Assembly (NCBI GenBank): GCA_900549415.1
Contig: URNX01000005.1
Coordinates: 1-64,000, forward strand
Length of the DNA: 64,000 nucleotides
Direction: 5' to 3'
DNA from: an uncultured bacterium
Lineage (GTDB): Bacteria > Verrucomicrobiota > Lentisphaeria > Victivallales > UBA1829
The notes below the pieces were generated by a model. The model was given only the letters and a program-made list of their open reading frames with translations, did not search any database and was not told the origin of the DNA. A program made the translations under genes and the position numbers. Below, piece by piece: positions 38,783 to 47,788 of this stretch (its first letter is position 1; each line of letters starts with the position of its first letter).

Positions 38783-39610
38783 CTATTTGTTCCGGGTATA
38801 GACTTTGCCGAACTCACGCATCACCAGCTGGAGGTCGTTCCACGCATCGCGCTTCGCCGCCTCGTAACGCAGCAGATACGCAGGGTGGAAAGTCGGCATG
38901 ACCTTGATTCCGTGGTAATCCAGCCAGTGTCCGCGCAGACGGCTGATGCCGCCGCGTTTCATCAGCCCCTTCAACGCCACATTGCCCAGAAGGACAATCA
39001 CCTTCGGCGAAACAAGCTGAATCTGGCGGTTCAGATACGGTACACACGAATCCATCTCATCATCCGACGGATTCCGGTTGCCCGGCGGACGGCATTTCAC
39101 CACATTCGCAATGTAGACCTCCGAACGCTGGAACTGCATCGCCGCAATCATCTTCGAAAGAAGCTGTCCGGCCTTCCCGACGAACGGAATGCCCTGCGCA
39201 TCCTCATCCGCACCGGGGCCTTCGCCGATAAACATCAGATCCGCATGCTCCGAGCCATCCGCAAAGACAACGCTGTGACGCGTCTCGCAGAGACGGCATG
39301 CGCGGCAGTTCGCTGTCGCCGCCTTGAGCTGATCCCAGTTCATGGATGCGATTTCCGCCAGATCGAGCGGAGAATATGCGCGTTCCGTCTGCGGCGGTTC
39401 CTCATGGAACGACGATTCCGGATAGCGGAAAGCGGGACGCGCGGGCGGAGGCGCGGAAACAGGAGCCGGACGCGGCGGCGGAGGCGGAGTCTGCGCGGGC
39501 GCGGCGTTCCGGTAGAACTCGACCAGATTGTCCCTGCTCACATATACCGTTCCGTTCGCCGACTGTTCCTGCCGGATGCACTGAATGATTTCGTCAAAAA
39601 TATCCGCCAT
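38783..39610 (-). CDS. Uracil-DNA glycosylase, family 4 (Fe-S)
   Basis: The 275-residue enzyme removes uracil from DNA. The catalytic domain (from about residue 95) has the iron-sulphur cysteines Cys105 and Cys108, Cys173 and Cys189, the motif GEGPGADEDAQGIPFVGKAG (129-148) with the family-4 E-G-P-G, and HPAYLL (242-247). An N-terminal extension (1-90) with a proline-rich linker (40-58) precedes it, as in many bacterial family-4 enzymes. The start at 39610 has GGAGAGGAT upstream. It forms an operon with the unknown gene at 38112-38771. Confidence 0.93.
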   Translation of the reverse strand: MADIFDEIIQCIRQEQSANGTVYVSRDNLVEFYRNAAPAQTPPPPPRPAPVSAPPPARPAFRYPESSFHEEPPQTERAYSPLDLAEIASMNWDQLKAATANCRACRLCETRHSVVFADGSEHADLMFIGEGPGADEDAQGIPFVGKAGQLLSKMIAAMQFQRSEVYIANVVKCRPPGNRNPSDDEMDSCVPYLNRQIQLVSPKVIVLLGNVALKGLMKRGGISRLRGHWLDYHGIKVMPTFHPAYLLRYEAAKRDAWNDLQLVMREFGKVYTRNK

Positions 39611-39869
39611 ATCCTCTCCTGTTCTCGACACGGTGACAATGTATTCGTCTGTGCCTGAGATTTCAAGCGGGAAAGCAAGAAAAAAACAAAAAAAGTCTGA
39701 CCGGACCGCGCGGCGGCGGAAGAAGTGCGGAGAGGGCAAAATCCTGGAGGGCAATCCGATTTCCGTTTCCGAGTTCCCCGCCGTCGGCGATCTCCGGTCC
39801 CGACACCCAATATATAGCGTCCTTTCCCGTCAATCTTCCATGAAAAACGAAAAAAATAAGAAAAATACT

Positions 39870-42800
39870 TTATTTTTGCGAGGGAGGGAGATTGCCCGGC
39901 AGATTTTTCAGACGCGGCAGCAGCGATTCTTCTTTATAATCGTCAAGTCCGGCAATGGCGGTGATAAAATTCAGATCGGGACCGACAACCGCTCCCGACG
40001 GCCAGACGGAATCAATCTCCAGCGACTTGCGGACCACAGCGAGCTGCTGTTTCTGAGAAGGCGGCATGCCGGAATCATCCGCATCCAGAAAAAGAAGTGT
40101 ATAATTTTTCCCGACCGCTTCATGAAAAGCATTGTCCGCAAGGTACGCGGGAAGAACTTTTGAATGATAACAGAGAATAAGAAGTCGCCGCCCGGTCCGC
40201 TCTGCCTCCGCGGCGGCTTCCCCGAAATGCGCATGCCAGAACGGAGCGGGCGCGGGCTTCCAATCCGCCTCCGGACTCCGGGGCTGGGCAAAGCGGATCG
40301 CCTGAAGCACGCGCCCAATTCTTTCTTTTTTCATCTCCTGCAGCCGTTCGATAATCAGTTCCCGCACAGCCGGCTTCTGCACAAGCTGAATAGGAGTTCG
40401 GCCGCCTTTGGTCGGAATCGTCGGATCGGCGCCCTTCTTGAAAAGATAGCGGACAATATCCACATCAATGCTCCGGCAGATTGCCGCCTGTGCAAGCACG
40501 GGCATACCGCACTCCGGAACTTCATTGATCTTCCATCCGTTTTTGAGCAGGATATCATAGAATGCGCAGGCGATGGCAGGTCTTGTACTGGAATATATAA
40601 TCACGGAGTGCGACAGATGTCCGGAAGCCATTGTGGTAGTCCGGATCTTGAAATCGAAGGCAGGCATTCTCCTCAGCAGCATCTCCAGCATTTCCGGATT
40701 CCGGGAAGCGACGCCAAGCTCCGGAACGGAATATTCAGGAGTCCATGTGACGTTTGCGCCGTAATCCAGCAGCAGTTCCGCCATAGGCACATAGCCGCTG
40801 AGGACTGCGAGCTGGAACATGTTCATTCCGTTTTCGTCCAGGAAATCAAGCTTTGCCCCCTTCTTCAAAGCGGACTCGGCAAGCCCAAGATCCTTGTTCC
40901 GGATCGCCCGGAAAAGCTCTCCCTGTGCAATATCCGAAGGCGCGACGGCATGAGCATAACCGTACCGCGTCAGCAACTCCACGCAGGCCTTCCGGTCATT
41001 GCGCACCGCATCAAGATACGGAGTCGCTCCGCTTTGGTCCTTCATCCTTGCAAATGCGGAACCGGAAAGCAGAAGAGTTCGCAGGACCTCCGCCTTTCCG
41101 CATTGTGCAGCAATATGCACCGGGGAACGCCCCAGCCCGTCGGTTACTTCCGTATTGCATCCGGCGTTGAGCAGTTCCTCCGCGAACTGCCAGAACATCC
41201 CGTTCTCCCGCATGTGCGGGAGATAAGCTCCCGGCACACGCTTCAACACTCGAAGCAGAATGGAGGAGCCGTCGTAAAAATCAATATTATCCGCTCCGTT
41301 CAGAACAAAGGAGCGGAGAGTTTTCTGACAGCTTGCTTCCTGGCGGACATCTGTAAACGGCTGTTTCAAGACAGTGCCAAGCCCCGCATTGACATCCGCG
41401 CCGGCTTTGGCAAGAGCCGGAAGCAACAGACCGCCCGGCTCAAGAAGACCGCTGAGAACAAGTCCGGAAAGGGAGCGGACCTCTCCGTAGAAATCTGCAA
41501 ACGAAACATCAGGGTCCAAATCACGGTTCCGCAGGCTTTCTTCGATACTTTTTCCAAACTTGGCATCTTCGGAATTATATTCAAATACCTTTTTCCGCTT
41601 TTGAAGATACGTCTCGATCTTCTTCCGTAGCTCGGCAGAGACCGCAGGATGCACGACCTCCTGCATCCGCAATTCCCGCTGGGTCAGCTGCTCCGAAAGT
41701 CTCCGTTCCCGCGATTCAAACATCGACAGACGCTCCGAACAGAACGGGATTTCCGGATGTTCCTTCAGAAACTCGACGATCCGGGAACATTCATCCCGGC
41801 GTTTCTCCAAAGTCCGGATCCCGCTCTCCATGAAGTCCGAAGCGGAAAAACGGACAGGCGGAACCTTTTTCGGAACCGGAACAGGAACAGAAGAAGGAGA
41901 AGACGCCGAAGCCAGCACCGAAATTCCCTGCGAAGGCACGGGCGACTTCATCCACAGCACAAAAAACAGAACCGCAACTCCGAACATGCAGCAGGCAAGC
42001 GCAGTTACGCTCAGAACCAGCGGAGAAAAAATTCCGGCAAACGGAGAACGCCCCTTCATGACCTCTTCCGTCATGCGAAGAAGCTCGCTTGCATTGTGCG
42101 GACGCTCCTCCGGCTCCTTGCGCATCATGCGGTCGATCAGACGCACAAAGTTCGCCGAAAGATCGGGACGCAGACCGGCCAGCGAGGGCGGAATGTCATG
42201 AATCACCTTCATCATCGTTTCGACCGGAGTACCGCCATCGAACGGAATGCGTCCGCTCGCAAGATGATACAGCGTCGCACCGAGCGAATAGATATCGGAG
42301 CGGACGTCGACGTCGTGGGCGTTGCGGCACTGCTCCGGACTCGAATAGGCAGGCGTGCCGAAGACGGAACGTTCCATTGTCAGAGTCAGATTCCCGAGCG
42401 TGGCGAACGGACCCGCTTTTGCAATGCCGAGATCCATCAGCTTCAGGACTCCGTCGCGCGTCCGCATGATGTTGCACGGCTTGATGTCCCGGTGGACGAT
42501 TCCGCGGCGTCCCAGGACGTTGAGCGCGGACGCCATCTCCCGGAGAATTTCCAGAAGCTCCCGTTCGGAAAGCTGGCGGCGCGCGGCGTAACGCTCCAGA
42601 TTCTCTCCGTCGATGTACTCCATGACAATAAAGAGATAACCCGTCTTGTCGTCGCAGCCGATATCGAAAACCTTCACGATGTTCGGATGCACGAGCGAAC
42701 AGGTCAGACGCGCCTCGCGGAAAAAACGCTTGCGCGAAAGATCGGAACTCTCCTCGGGCAGCTTCATCAGTTTCAGTGCGCGCGGGGCGCCCAGCAGGAG

Positions 42801-43145
42801 ATGTTCCGCACGGTAGACTTCCGCCATTCCGCCGCTGCCAAGAAAACGGACAATGCGGTATTTGTCGAAAAAGTCGCCCGGCGAAAGCAGATGATCCGGA
42901 ACCGTATCGCTTTTATCCAAGACCTGAAATGCGGAACCGCATTCCGTGCAGATGTGCGGAGCGGAAGCGTCCGCAGAGGCGAACTGGCGGGCATGACAGT
43001 CCGGGCAGAACGTCACCAGCCGCAGAGCTTTCTGTTCAATTTCCGCGCCGCAATGGGGACAGACCGTGCATCCGGTCCGGAACGAAGCCGTTTTGAATTC
43101 AAATTCCCGAATGCAGACGGGACAGATCGCAGTGTAGTGACTCAT
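39870..43145 (-). CDS. Membrane Ser/Thr protein kinase with zinc ribbons, ankyrin repeats and a thioredoxin-like tail
   Basis: The 1091-residue protein begins with two zinc-ribbon-like segments (CPVC, CPHC, CPDC, CTEC within residues 1-75), followed by a Hanks-type kinase (about 97-365): GSGGMAEV loop, Lys125, HRD with Asp220, and DLG with Asp238, then a GTPAYSSPEQ activation segment. One transmembrane helix lies at about 374-398. The outer part has a coiled region, ankyrin repeats (about 640-960) and a thioredoxin-like end (about 985-1091) that lacks a CxxC. The ATG at 43145 overlaps the stop of the zinc-finger gene (ATGA). It probably phosphorylates partners in response to an extracytoplasmic signal. 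Confidence 0.9.
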   Translation of the reverse strand: MSHYTAICPVCIREFEFKTASFRTGCTVCPHCGAEIEQKALRLVTFCPDCHARQFASADASAPHICTECGSAFQVLDKSDTVPDHLLSPGDFFDKYRIVRFLGSGGMAEVYRAEHLLLGAPRALKLMKLPEESSDLSRKRFFREARLTCSLVHPNIVKVFDIGCDDKTGYLFIVMEYIDGENLERYAARRQLSERELLEILREMASALNVLGRRGIVHRDIKPCNIMRTRDGVLKLMDLGIAKAGPFATLGNLTLTMERSVFGTPAYSSPEQCRNAHDVDVRSDIYSLGATLYHLASGRIPFDGGTPVETMMKVIHDIPPSLAGLRPDLSANFVRLIDRMMRKEPEERPHNASELLRMTEEVMKGRSPFAGIFSPLVLSVTALACCMFGVAVLFFVLWMKSPVPSQGISVLASASSPSSVPVPVPKKVPPVRFSASDFMESGIRTLEKRRDECSRIVEFLKEHPEIPFCSERLSMFESRERRLSEQLTQRELRMQEVVHPAVSAELRKKIETYLQKRKKVFEYNSEDAKFGKSIEESLRNRDLDPDVSFADFYGEVRSLSGLVLSGLLEPGGLLLPALAKAGADVNAGLGTVLKQPFTDVRQEASCQKTLRSFVLNGADNIDFYDGSSILLRVLKRVPGAYLPHMRENGMFWQFAEELLNAGCNTEVTDGLGRSPVHIAAQCGKAEVLRTLLLSGSAFARMKDQSGATPYLDAVRNDRKACVELLTRYGYAHAVAPSDIAQGELFRAIRNKDLGLAESALKKGAKLDFLDENGMNMFQLAVLSGYVPMAELLLDYGANVTWTPEYSVPELGVASRNPEMLEMLLRRMPAFDFKIRTTTMASGHLSHSVIIYSSTRPAIACAFYDILLKNGWKINEVPECGMPVLAQAAICRSIDVDIVRYLFKKGADPTIPTKGGRTPIQLVQKPAVRELIIERLQEMKKERIGRVLQAIRFAQPRSPEADWKPAPAPFWHAHFGEAAAEAERTGRRLLILCYHSKVLPAYLADNAFHEAVGKNYTLLFLDADDSGMPPSQKQQLAVVRKSLEIDSVWPSGAVVGPDLNFITAIAGLDDYKEESLLPRLKNLPGNLPPSQK

Positions 43146-43366
43146 GATTTTTCCGGCGGGATCTTGTCCCCGGAATCCGCCTTCTCTTCAAATCCGGCAA
43201 GCCCTTTCCGGAGCTGTTCGGCAAACGAGCGGTCGGCAAGAAGATGCTCATAACGCTTCCGGCAGAGTTCACAGCCGCGCAGATGAAGACGGATGCGCAG
43301 ACGAAACCAGAAACTCCCGGTGGAATTGAACAGATGTTCGATTTCAAAATCCTCAAAGTGTCTCAT
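43142..43366 (-). CDS. Small anti-sigma-like zinc-finger protein
   Basis: The 74-residue protein contains RLRIRLHLRGCELCRKRYEH (about residues 22-41), an H-x3-C-x2-C arrangement like the zinc-binding ASD motif of anti-sigma factors. GAGGTG precedes the ATG at 43366. It lies 8 bp after the sigma-factor gene and its stop overlaps the kinase start. No membrane helix is present. It likely holds the ECF sigma factor inactive or links it to the kinase, by analogy with other PVC-group clusters; this is inference. Confidence 0.72.
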   Translation of the reverse strand: MRHFEDFEIEHLFNSTGSFWFRLRIRLHLRGCELCRKRYEHLLADRSFAEQLRKGLAGFEEKADSGDKIPPEKS

Positions 43367-43374
43367 CTTTCACC

Positions 43375-43935
43375 TCAGAGTTTCTCCAGCTGGCGCACAA
43401 CTCTCCGGAGCTGATCGAGCGTGCGGCTTTTGTTGATGTAGACCGCATTGACCGTAATGCCGAGTTCGCTTGCGACCTTTGCGGGCGGCTCGTTGCGCAG
43501 AACATAACGCTCGAACGAGAGCCACGAAAGCGGCTCCATATCCGACTGCATCACCCGGATGGCCTCGGTCAGAAGATAGTTGTGCCACTCAGCATCCCAC
43601 TTTTCGTCGAACGCGCAGTCGATCAGCTTCATGCACGCGGCATCGTCCGCGACGTCGCCGCGTTTCCGGATGATCGCGAAGGTGCAGTTGCGGACGATCG
43701 TGCGCAGATAGGTCCGGAAGCGTCCTTTCGAACGGTCGTAGCGGAATGTTTTCGAAGCTTTGAAGAAGTTGACCAGGACATCCTGCACGAGTTCGCCGCG
43801 TTCAAGAACGGTCAGCCCCCACGATCTCCCGCAGACGCGGATCAGCGGAGAATACATTTCCGCAAACCGGTTCCATGAAATTTCATCGCCTTCGGTAATC
43901 TTTTCCAGCATTGTTAAACTTGTTGTAAACGACAT
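43375..43935 (-). CDS. ECF-type RNA polymerase sigma factor
   Basis: The 186-residue protein has a sigma region 2 (about residues 15-85; GELVQDVLVNFFKASKTFRY and an RFRTYLRTIVRN stretch) and a region 4 helix-turn-helix (about 150-185; PPAKVASELGITVNAVYINK). It resembles the ECF sigma factors that occur with Ser/Thr kinases in Planctomycetes and related phyla. The start at 43935 is taken because GGGAG precedes it, rather than an upstream in-frame start at 43986. It is the first gene of a sigma/zinc-finger/kinase operon, from a promoter at 43970-43997. Confidence 0.9.
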   Translation of the reverse strand: MSFTTSLTMLEKITEGDEISWNRFAEMYSPLIRVCGRSWGLTVLERGELVQDVLVNFFKASKTFRYDRSKGRFRTYLRTIVRNCTFAIIRKRGDVADDAACMKLIDCAFDEKWDAEWHNYLLTEAIRVMQSDMEPLSWLSFERYVLRNEPPAKVASELGITVNAVYINKSRTLDQLRRVVRQLEKL

Positions 43936-43969
43936 AACATCTCCCGATTCAGTAAAAAAAATCCTTTTA

Positions 43970-43997
43970 AATTTATTCTCTTTCACTCGATTTTCAA
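43970..43997 (-). promoter_or_regulatory. Promoter of the sigma-kinase operon
   Basis: On the minus strand TTGAAA (43992-43997), 16 bp, TAAATT (43970-43975), 34 bp before the start codon. Confidence 0.58.
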
Positions 43998-44028
43998 GCG
44001 TAAAATTTCAAAAAACAAGAAAATTTAC

Positions 44029-45297
44029 TTATGGTCTGGGCGCCGCAAGTCCGCGCAGACGCAGAATCCGCAGAGCTTTGTAATCCCCGCCGCGCACCGC
44101 ACGCTGAAGCCACTCTTCACCGCGGGTCAGACTCCGCGTCACGCCGCGTCCCTCCAGATAGCGCAGACCAAGCTCGCACTGCGCCGAAGGCTCCCCCTTC
44201 TGCGCCGCCTGCGTCAGCCAGTAGACCGCCGCAGAATCATCCTTGATCAGATCGCCGCGTCCCGTTTCATACATCCGTGCAAGCGCATGCTGCGCCGGAG
44301 CATATCCCTGCTTTGCGGCAAGAAAAAAGAGACGCGAAGCCTCATGTTCATCCTTTTCAAAACCGATTCCGTCGAGACGGAATTCCCCCATGCGGAAGAG
44401 CGCCTGAACATTCCCCTGCTCCGCCGCACGTCTGTACCACGGGAGCGCGGAAAGAAGATCCGGCTTCCCGCCCGCCGTCCCCGCCGCAAGGAACTCCGCA
44501 TATTTGTACTGAGATTTCGCATTGCCGCGCTCCGCCGCCAGACGGTACAGGTTCACCGCTTTCGGCATATCCGGGGAGACCGCGCGCCCGTATTCATAAC
44601 AGAACGCCAGTTTGCCCAGAGCCTCCGCGTCGCCGCTCTTCGCCGCACGGCGGAGAAGCACAATCATGCCGTCCGGATCGGGCTTCGTGCCGAGTCCGCC
44701 GTACTTGCAGTCGGCAAGCATCCGCAGCGCTTCCGGAGGCGGATCCTTCCGTGCTGTCATGCGGGTCAGAACGCGGACCGCGTCCGGAAGTTCCTCCGGT
44801 TTGTTCCGCTGGAGAAGGAAACGGGCATATTCGAGTTCGGCTGGAACGAATTCCTCTTCCGCCAGAGATTTCAGCAAAGTCAAACCGTATTCGGGCATCG
44901 GAGCAACAGCGGCGTGTTTGTGCGCAGGATCGGCGGGAAGCCCCGTAATCGTCACTCCGGCGACATGCAGACGCGCCATCTTCACACCCGCATCCGCCGC
45001 TTTCCGGAACCATTCGACAGCTTCGTACAGATTGCGGTCCGTCCCCTCCCCTTTCAGGAGACAGACTCCGAGGTTGTACATACCCTCCGGAACGCCCGCC
45101 TCCGCCGCCTTGCGATACCAGTATGCCGCAACAGTCCGGTCTGCATGACGCGACGGCGTTCCGTGGAAGTATTCATCTGCAAGCTTCAGCATGGACTCCG
45201 CCTCCCCGCCGAGCGCGGCCTTCCGGAGAGAGTCGGCTTCCTGCGCGGCAAGCAGACAGAAAAGAGAGCAGAAAATCAGGAAAACAATGCGTTTCAT
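44029..45297 (-). CDS. Secreted Sel1-repeat protein
   Basis: The 422-residue protein has a signal peptide (MKRIVFLIFCSLFCLLAA, 1-18) and about eight Sel1-like repeats of the A-x-x-Y-x-x-A-A-x-x-G pattern, for example AAYWYRKAAEAGVPEGMYNL and ALPWYRRAAEQGNVQALFRM. Sel1 repeats mediate protein-protein contacts. Its ATG overlaps the stop of the upstream membrane protein gene. It is the last gene of a run of coupled minus-strand genes that begins with nadB. It could be a periplasmic adaptor for the membrane protein at 45294, but this is not certain. Confidence 0.9.
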   Translation of the reverse strand: MKRIVFLIFCSLFCLLAAQEADSLRKAALGGEAESMLKLADEYFHGTPSRHADRTVAAYWYRKAAEAGVPEGMYNLGVCLLKGEGTDRNLYEAVEWFRKAADAGVKMARLHVAGVTITGLPADPAHKHAAVAPMPEYGLTLLKSLAEEEFVPAELEYARFLLQRNKPEELPDAVRVLTRMTARKDPPPEALRMLADCKYGGLGTKPDPDGMIVLLRRAAKSGDAEALGKLAFCYEYGRAVSPDMPKAVNLYRLAAERGNAKSQYKYAEFLAAGTAGGKPDLLSALPWYRRAAEQGNVQALFRMGEFRLDGIGFEKDEHEASRLFFLAAKQGYAPAQHALARMYETGRGDLIKDDSAAVYWLTQAAQKGEPSAQCELGLRYLEGRGVTRSLTRGEEWLQRAVRGGDYKALRILRLRGLAAPRP

Positions 45298-46304
45298 TGA
45301 GTGCGCTCCGCAAGCTCCTGCATCTGCGCCAGAGCTTCGTCGCGGAGAAGCAGAAGCTCCGCGAGACGCGCCCGCTCGCGCCGTGCTGCTGCGTGCCCCG
45401 GTTCCGTCGCAGGAAGACCGCGTCCGGAAAAAAGCGAAAGGTAAAGATCAAGCGTTTCAGTTTCATCCGCATCAACCGGATAGAAGAAATCACGAACCAG
45501 CATCCGGATCGGACGGAACAGCGAGCCGCGTCCGGAAAAAGCCTCCTTGAAGAGAGTGCCGGGCATGGGTTCGCGCAGGAAAAAGCGGTAGCCGTTCAGA
45601 CGGATCTTTTCGTAGTCGCGCAAAGAATTCATCAAGGCGCAGCGAAAAACATTTTCCGACGGAAACGGTTCGGCGAGAAAACGTTCCAGCACTGTGCGGA
45701 ACTCTTTCCGGCGGGCAGCGGGAAGTTGATGCGCGCCAAGTTTCCGTGCGGAATCCGCACAGACCGCAAGATAAAGGACATCGGCGGCATCCGAGTTCAG
45801 CATCATCCGGGTGTGAGCACAGAGAACGGCGAAAAATTTCAGCGCCTTCCCGTATTCACGCTCCTCCGCGGCGGTTTGAATGCCGCGCTGAAGAATCTGA
45901 TGGAAATCGGAAAACACTCCGGCGGCGGAATCGGCTCCGTAAAAGGGAAGCTCCGTGCCGCGAATCAGCACGCGAAGATTCTCCGCCAGCTCTGGAGAAT
46001 CCGGATTCTCATTCAATCTGTCGTGAAGCGTCTGAAACAGAGGAAGGCGGGGCGACGGCTTTGCGGAAACGGTCTGCGCAACCATCGGCGCAACCGTGCG
46101 GAGACGTCTGCGGAGCGCATAGGAATCCGTTTTCCAGGTTTCCCCATAGCGTCCGCCCGATGGATCCTTCGAGCGGGTCGCAAAATCGACGCAATCTTTT
46201 GCAATCAGAAAAACGACGATGAGAAGACACAGGCGCAGAAGATATTTCCGGGTTCTTCCGCGTCTGGAATCAAGAGCGTCGGTTCTTCGAATCTCCGGCA
46301 GCAT
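45294..46304 (-). CDS. Single-pass membrane protein of unknown function
   Basis: The 336-residue protein has a basic N-terminus, one transmembrane helix (about residues 21-36, LLRLCLLIVVFLIAKD) and a large alpha-helical domain outside. No motif is recognised. AAGGAG precedes the ATG at 46304. It overlaps the 3' end of the small membrane protein upstream by 35 bp and its stop overlaps the Sel1 gene start (ATGA), so the three are probably co-translated. A cell-envelope role is plausible only from that context. Confidence 0.7.
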   Translation of the reverse strand: MLPEIRRTDALDSRRGRTRKYLLRLCLLIVVFLIAKDCVDFATRSKDPSGGRYGETWKTDSYALRRRLRTVAPMVAQTVSAKPSPRLPLFQTLHDRLNENPDSPELAENLRVLIRGTELPFYGADSAAGVFSDFHQILQRGIQTAAEEREYGKALKFFAVLCAHTRMMLNSDAADVLYLAVCADSARKLGAHQLPAARRKEFRTVLERFLAEPFPSENVFRCALMNSLRDYEKIRLNGYRFFLREPMPGTLFKEAFSGRGSLFRPIRMLVRDFFYPVDADETETLDLYLSLFSGRGLPATEPGHAAARRERARLAELLLLRDEALAQMQELAERTQ

Positions 46305-46557
46305 CCTGCGGCTCCTTCTCCATTATGGTTTGAGCGTCTATGACTTCCGCTTCAATCGTATCGTCATCGCAGTGCGGCACGGCGCGTTCCGGTTCCGGTG
46401 CGCGGTTCCGGAGCGGGGCGTAAATGAAACTCCGCGCCAGTCCGAGACGCCCCGTCAGCCAGAGCACAATGAGTATCACCGCCACAACCGGGAAGCAGCA
46501 GATAATCAGCGCCAGTGTGACGAGAAGCCGGAAAATGAATGCGAGCGGATTGTTCAT
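46270..46557 (-). CDS. Small single-pass membrane protein of unknown function
   Basis: This 95-residue protein has a long hydrophobic segment (about residues 8-37, LALIICCFPVVAVILIVLWL) and an acidic, soluble tail with DDDTIEAEVIDAQ. The start at 46557 is preferred over a longer frame to 46659 that would lie entirely within pcnB; AGAGGGG precedes it and only one base separates it from the pcnB stop. Its end overlaps the next gene by 35 bp. No family recognised. Confidence 0.65.
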   Translation of the reverse strand: MNNPLAFIFRLLVTLALIICCFPVVAVILIVLWLTGRLGLARSFIYAPLRNRAPEPERAVPHCDDDTIEAEVIDAQTIMEKEPQDAAGDSKNRRS

Positions 46558-46558
46558 C

Positions 46559-47788
46559 TCACACCCCTCTCGTGCGTGGACGGCGCGGACGGCGCCGCGG
46601 CGGCTTGCGGTTCGGGTCGCCCTTCGGCCAGAACTGCTCGAAGTCTCCGCAATGCGCATGAACCGTGTTGTGGATCACAGCAAGTTCGCGTGCGTGGGAA
46701 TAGCCGGGATGCGCTTTGAGACGCTCGCGGTTCTCCTTCGTTTCATTCAGGAACTTCGGCTGAAGCAGAAGTGTGCGGACCGCGGCCGCGACTGCACGCT
46801 TGGTCGGCGAACGCGGATAGAGCGCACGGTTGATCGCGTGCTTGAGCTCCTCCTCTATCCCCGGATGATAGCCGATGAGACGTCCTTTGTTCACAAACTG
46901 TTTCTCCGCAAACGGGAGCACGATCAGCGACATGGCGAGCGAGATGCTTTCCCGGTATTCGCCCTTGCGGATGCGCTCGTTCCGGACGCTCCAGAGCTCG
47001 CGCATGTGCGCAGTGTCCGGATCATCCCAGCGCGCATTGATGGAAGGCAGGAAGTATTCGAGAAAACCGTACTCATGGAACGTCGCCAGAACAAGGTCGC
47101 CGTAGGGACTCTTCAGGATTTTTTCCAGTTCCAGCGTCATGCGGGAATCGGAGGCCAGTCGGATCAGCGGCATGGTCGAGCGCACAGCTTTCTCGGTCTC
47201 CGGCTCCATGCGGAAGCCGTACTGACCGACCAGTTTCAGCGCCCGGAGGATGCGGACGGGATCCTCCTCCAGACGCGTCACAGGGTCGCCGATGATGCGG
47301 ACGATTCCGTCGCGGATATCGTCGAGTCCGTGTCCGGTGTAGTCATAAATCCGGTCGTTGACAGGATCGTAGAAGAGCGCATTGACCGTGAAGTCTCTGC
47401 GCTGGGCGTCCTCCTGAACGGTTCCGAATTCGTTGTCGCGGAAGATCATGTTTTCGGGAGCGGCGGCGCGCTTGGCGGGATTCATCTTTTCCGGAGCGGG
47501 AGCGTTGTGCTCGGGCTTCTTGCGGAAGGTGCTGATTTCCAGAATCTCCTTGCCGTGATAGAGATGAACCAGACGGAAGCGGCGGCCGATGATCATACAG
47601 CGCTGCTTTTTGAAAACCTTTTTCACCTCTTCGGGCGTGGCGGATGTGGAAATGTCATAATCCTTAGGCTGCCGATCCAGCAGAAAATCGCGGACGGCGC
47701 CGCCCACGATGTAGGCTTCATAACCCGCATTCTGAAGAGCGGCGACAATATCCGTTACGTACTTTTCAATCTTTGGCTTGATGGTCAT
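46559..47788 (-). CDS. pcnB: Poly(A) polymerase / CCA-adding-type nucleotidyltransferase
   Basis: The 409-residue protein has a class II nucleotidyltransferase head: GGAVRDFLLDRQPKDYDI (residues 29-46, with the catalytic D-Y-D acidic pair), GRRFRLVHLYHGKEILEIST, RRDFTVNALFYDP and EDPVRILRALKLV. The R-R-F-R-L-V-H-V-Y motif and a strongly basic C-terminal tail (RKPPRRRPRRPRTRG) favour PcnB-type poly(A) polymerase over a tRNA CCA-adding enzyme, although the two are hard to separate by eye. It overlaps the nadB stop (ATGA) and leads into small membrane-protein genes. PcnB adds poly(A) tails that promote RNA decay. Confidence 0.83.
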   Translation of the reverse strand: MTIKPKIEKYVTDIVAALQNAGYEAYIVGGAVRDFLLDRQPKDYDISTSATPEEVKKVFKKQRCMIIGRRFRLVHLYHGKEILEISTFRKKPEHNAPAPEKMNPAKRAAAPENMIFRDNEFGTVQEDAQRRDFTVNALFYDPVNDRIYDYTGHGLDDIRDGIVRIIGDPVTRLEEDPVRILRALKLVGQYGFRMEPETEKAVRSTMPLIRLASDSRMTLELEKILKSPYGDLVLATFHEYGFLEYFLPSINARWDDPDTAHMRELWSVRNERIRKGEYRESISLAMSLIVLPFAEKQFVNKGRLIGYHPGIEEELKHAINRALYPRSPTKRAVAAAVRTLLLQPKFLNETKENRERLKAHPGYSHARELAVIHNTVHAHCGDFEQFWPKGDPNRKPPRRRPRRPRTRGV

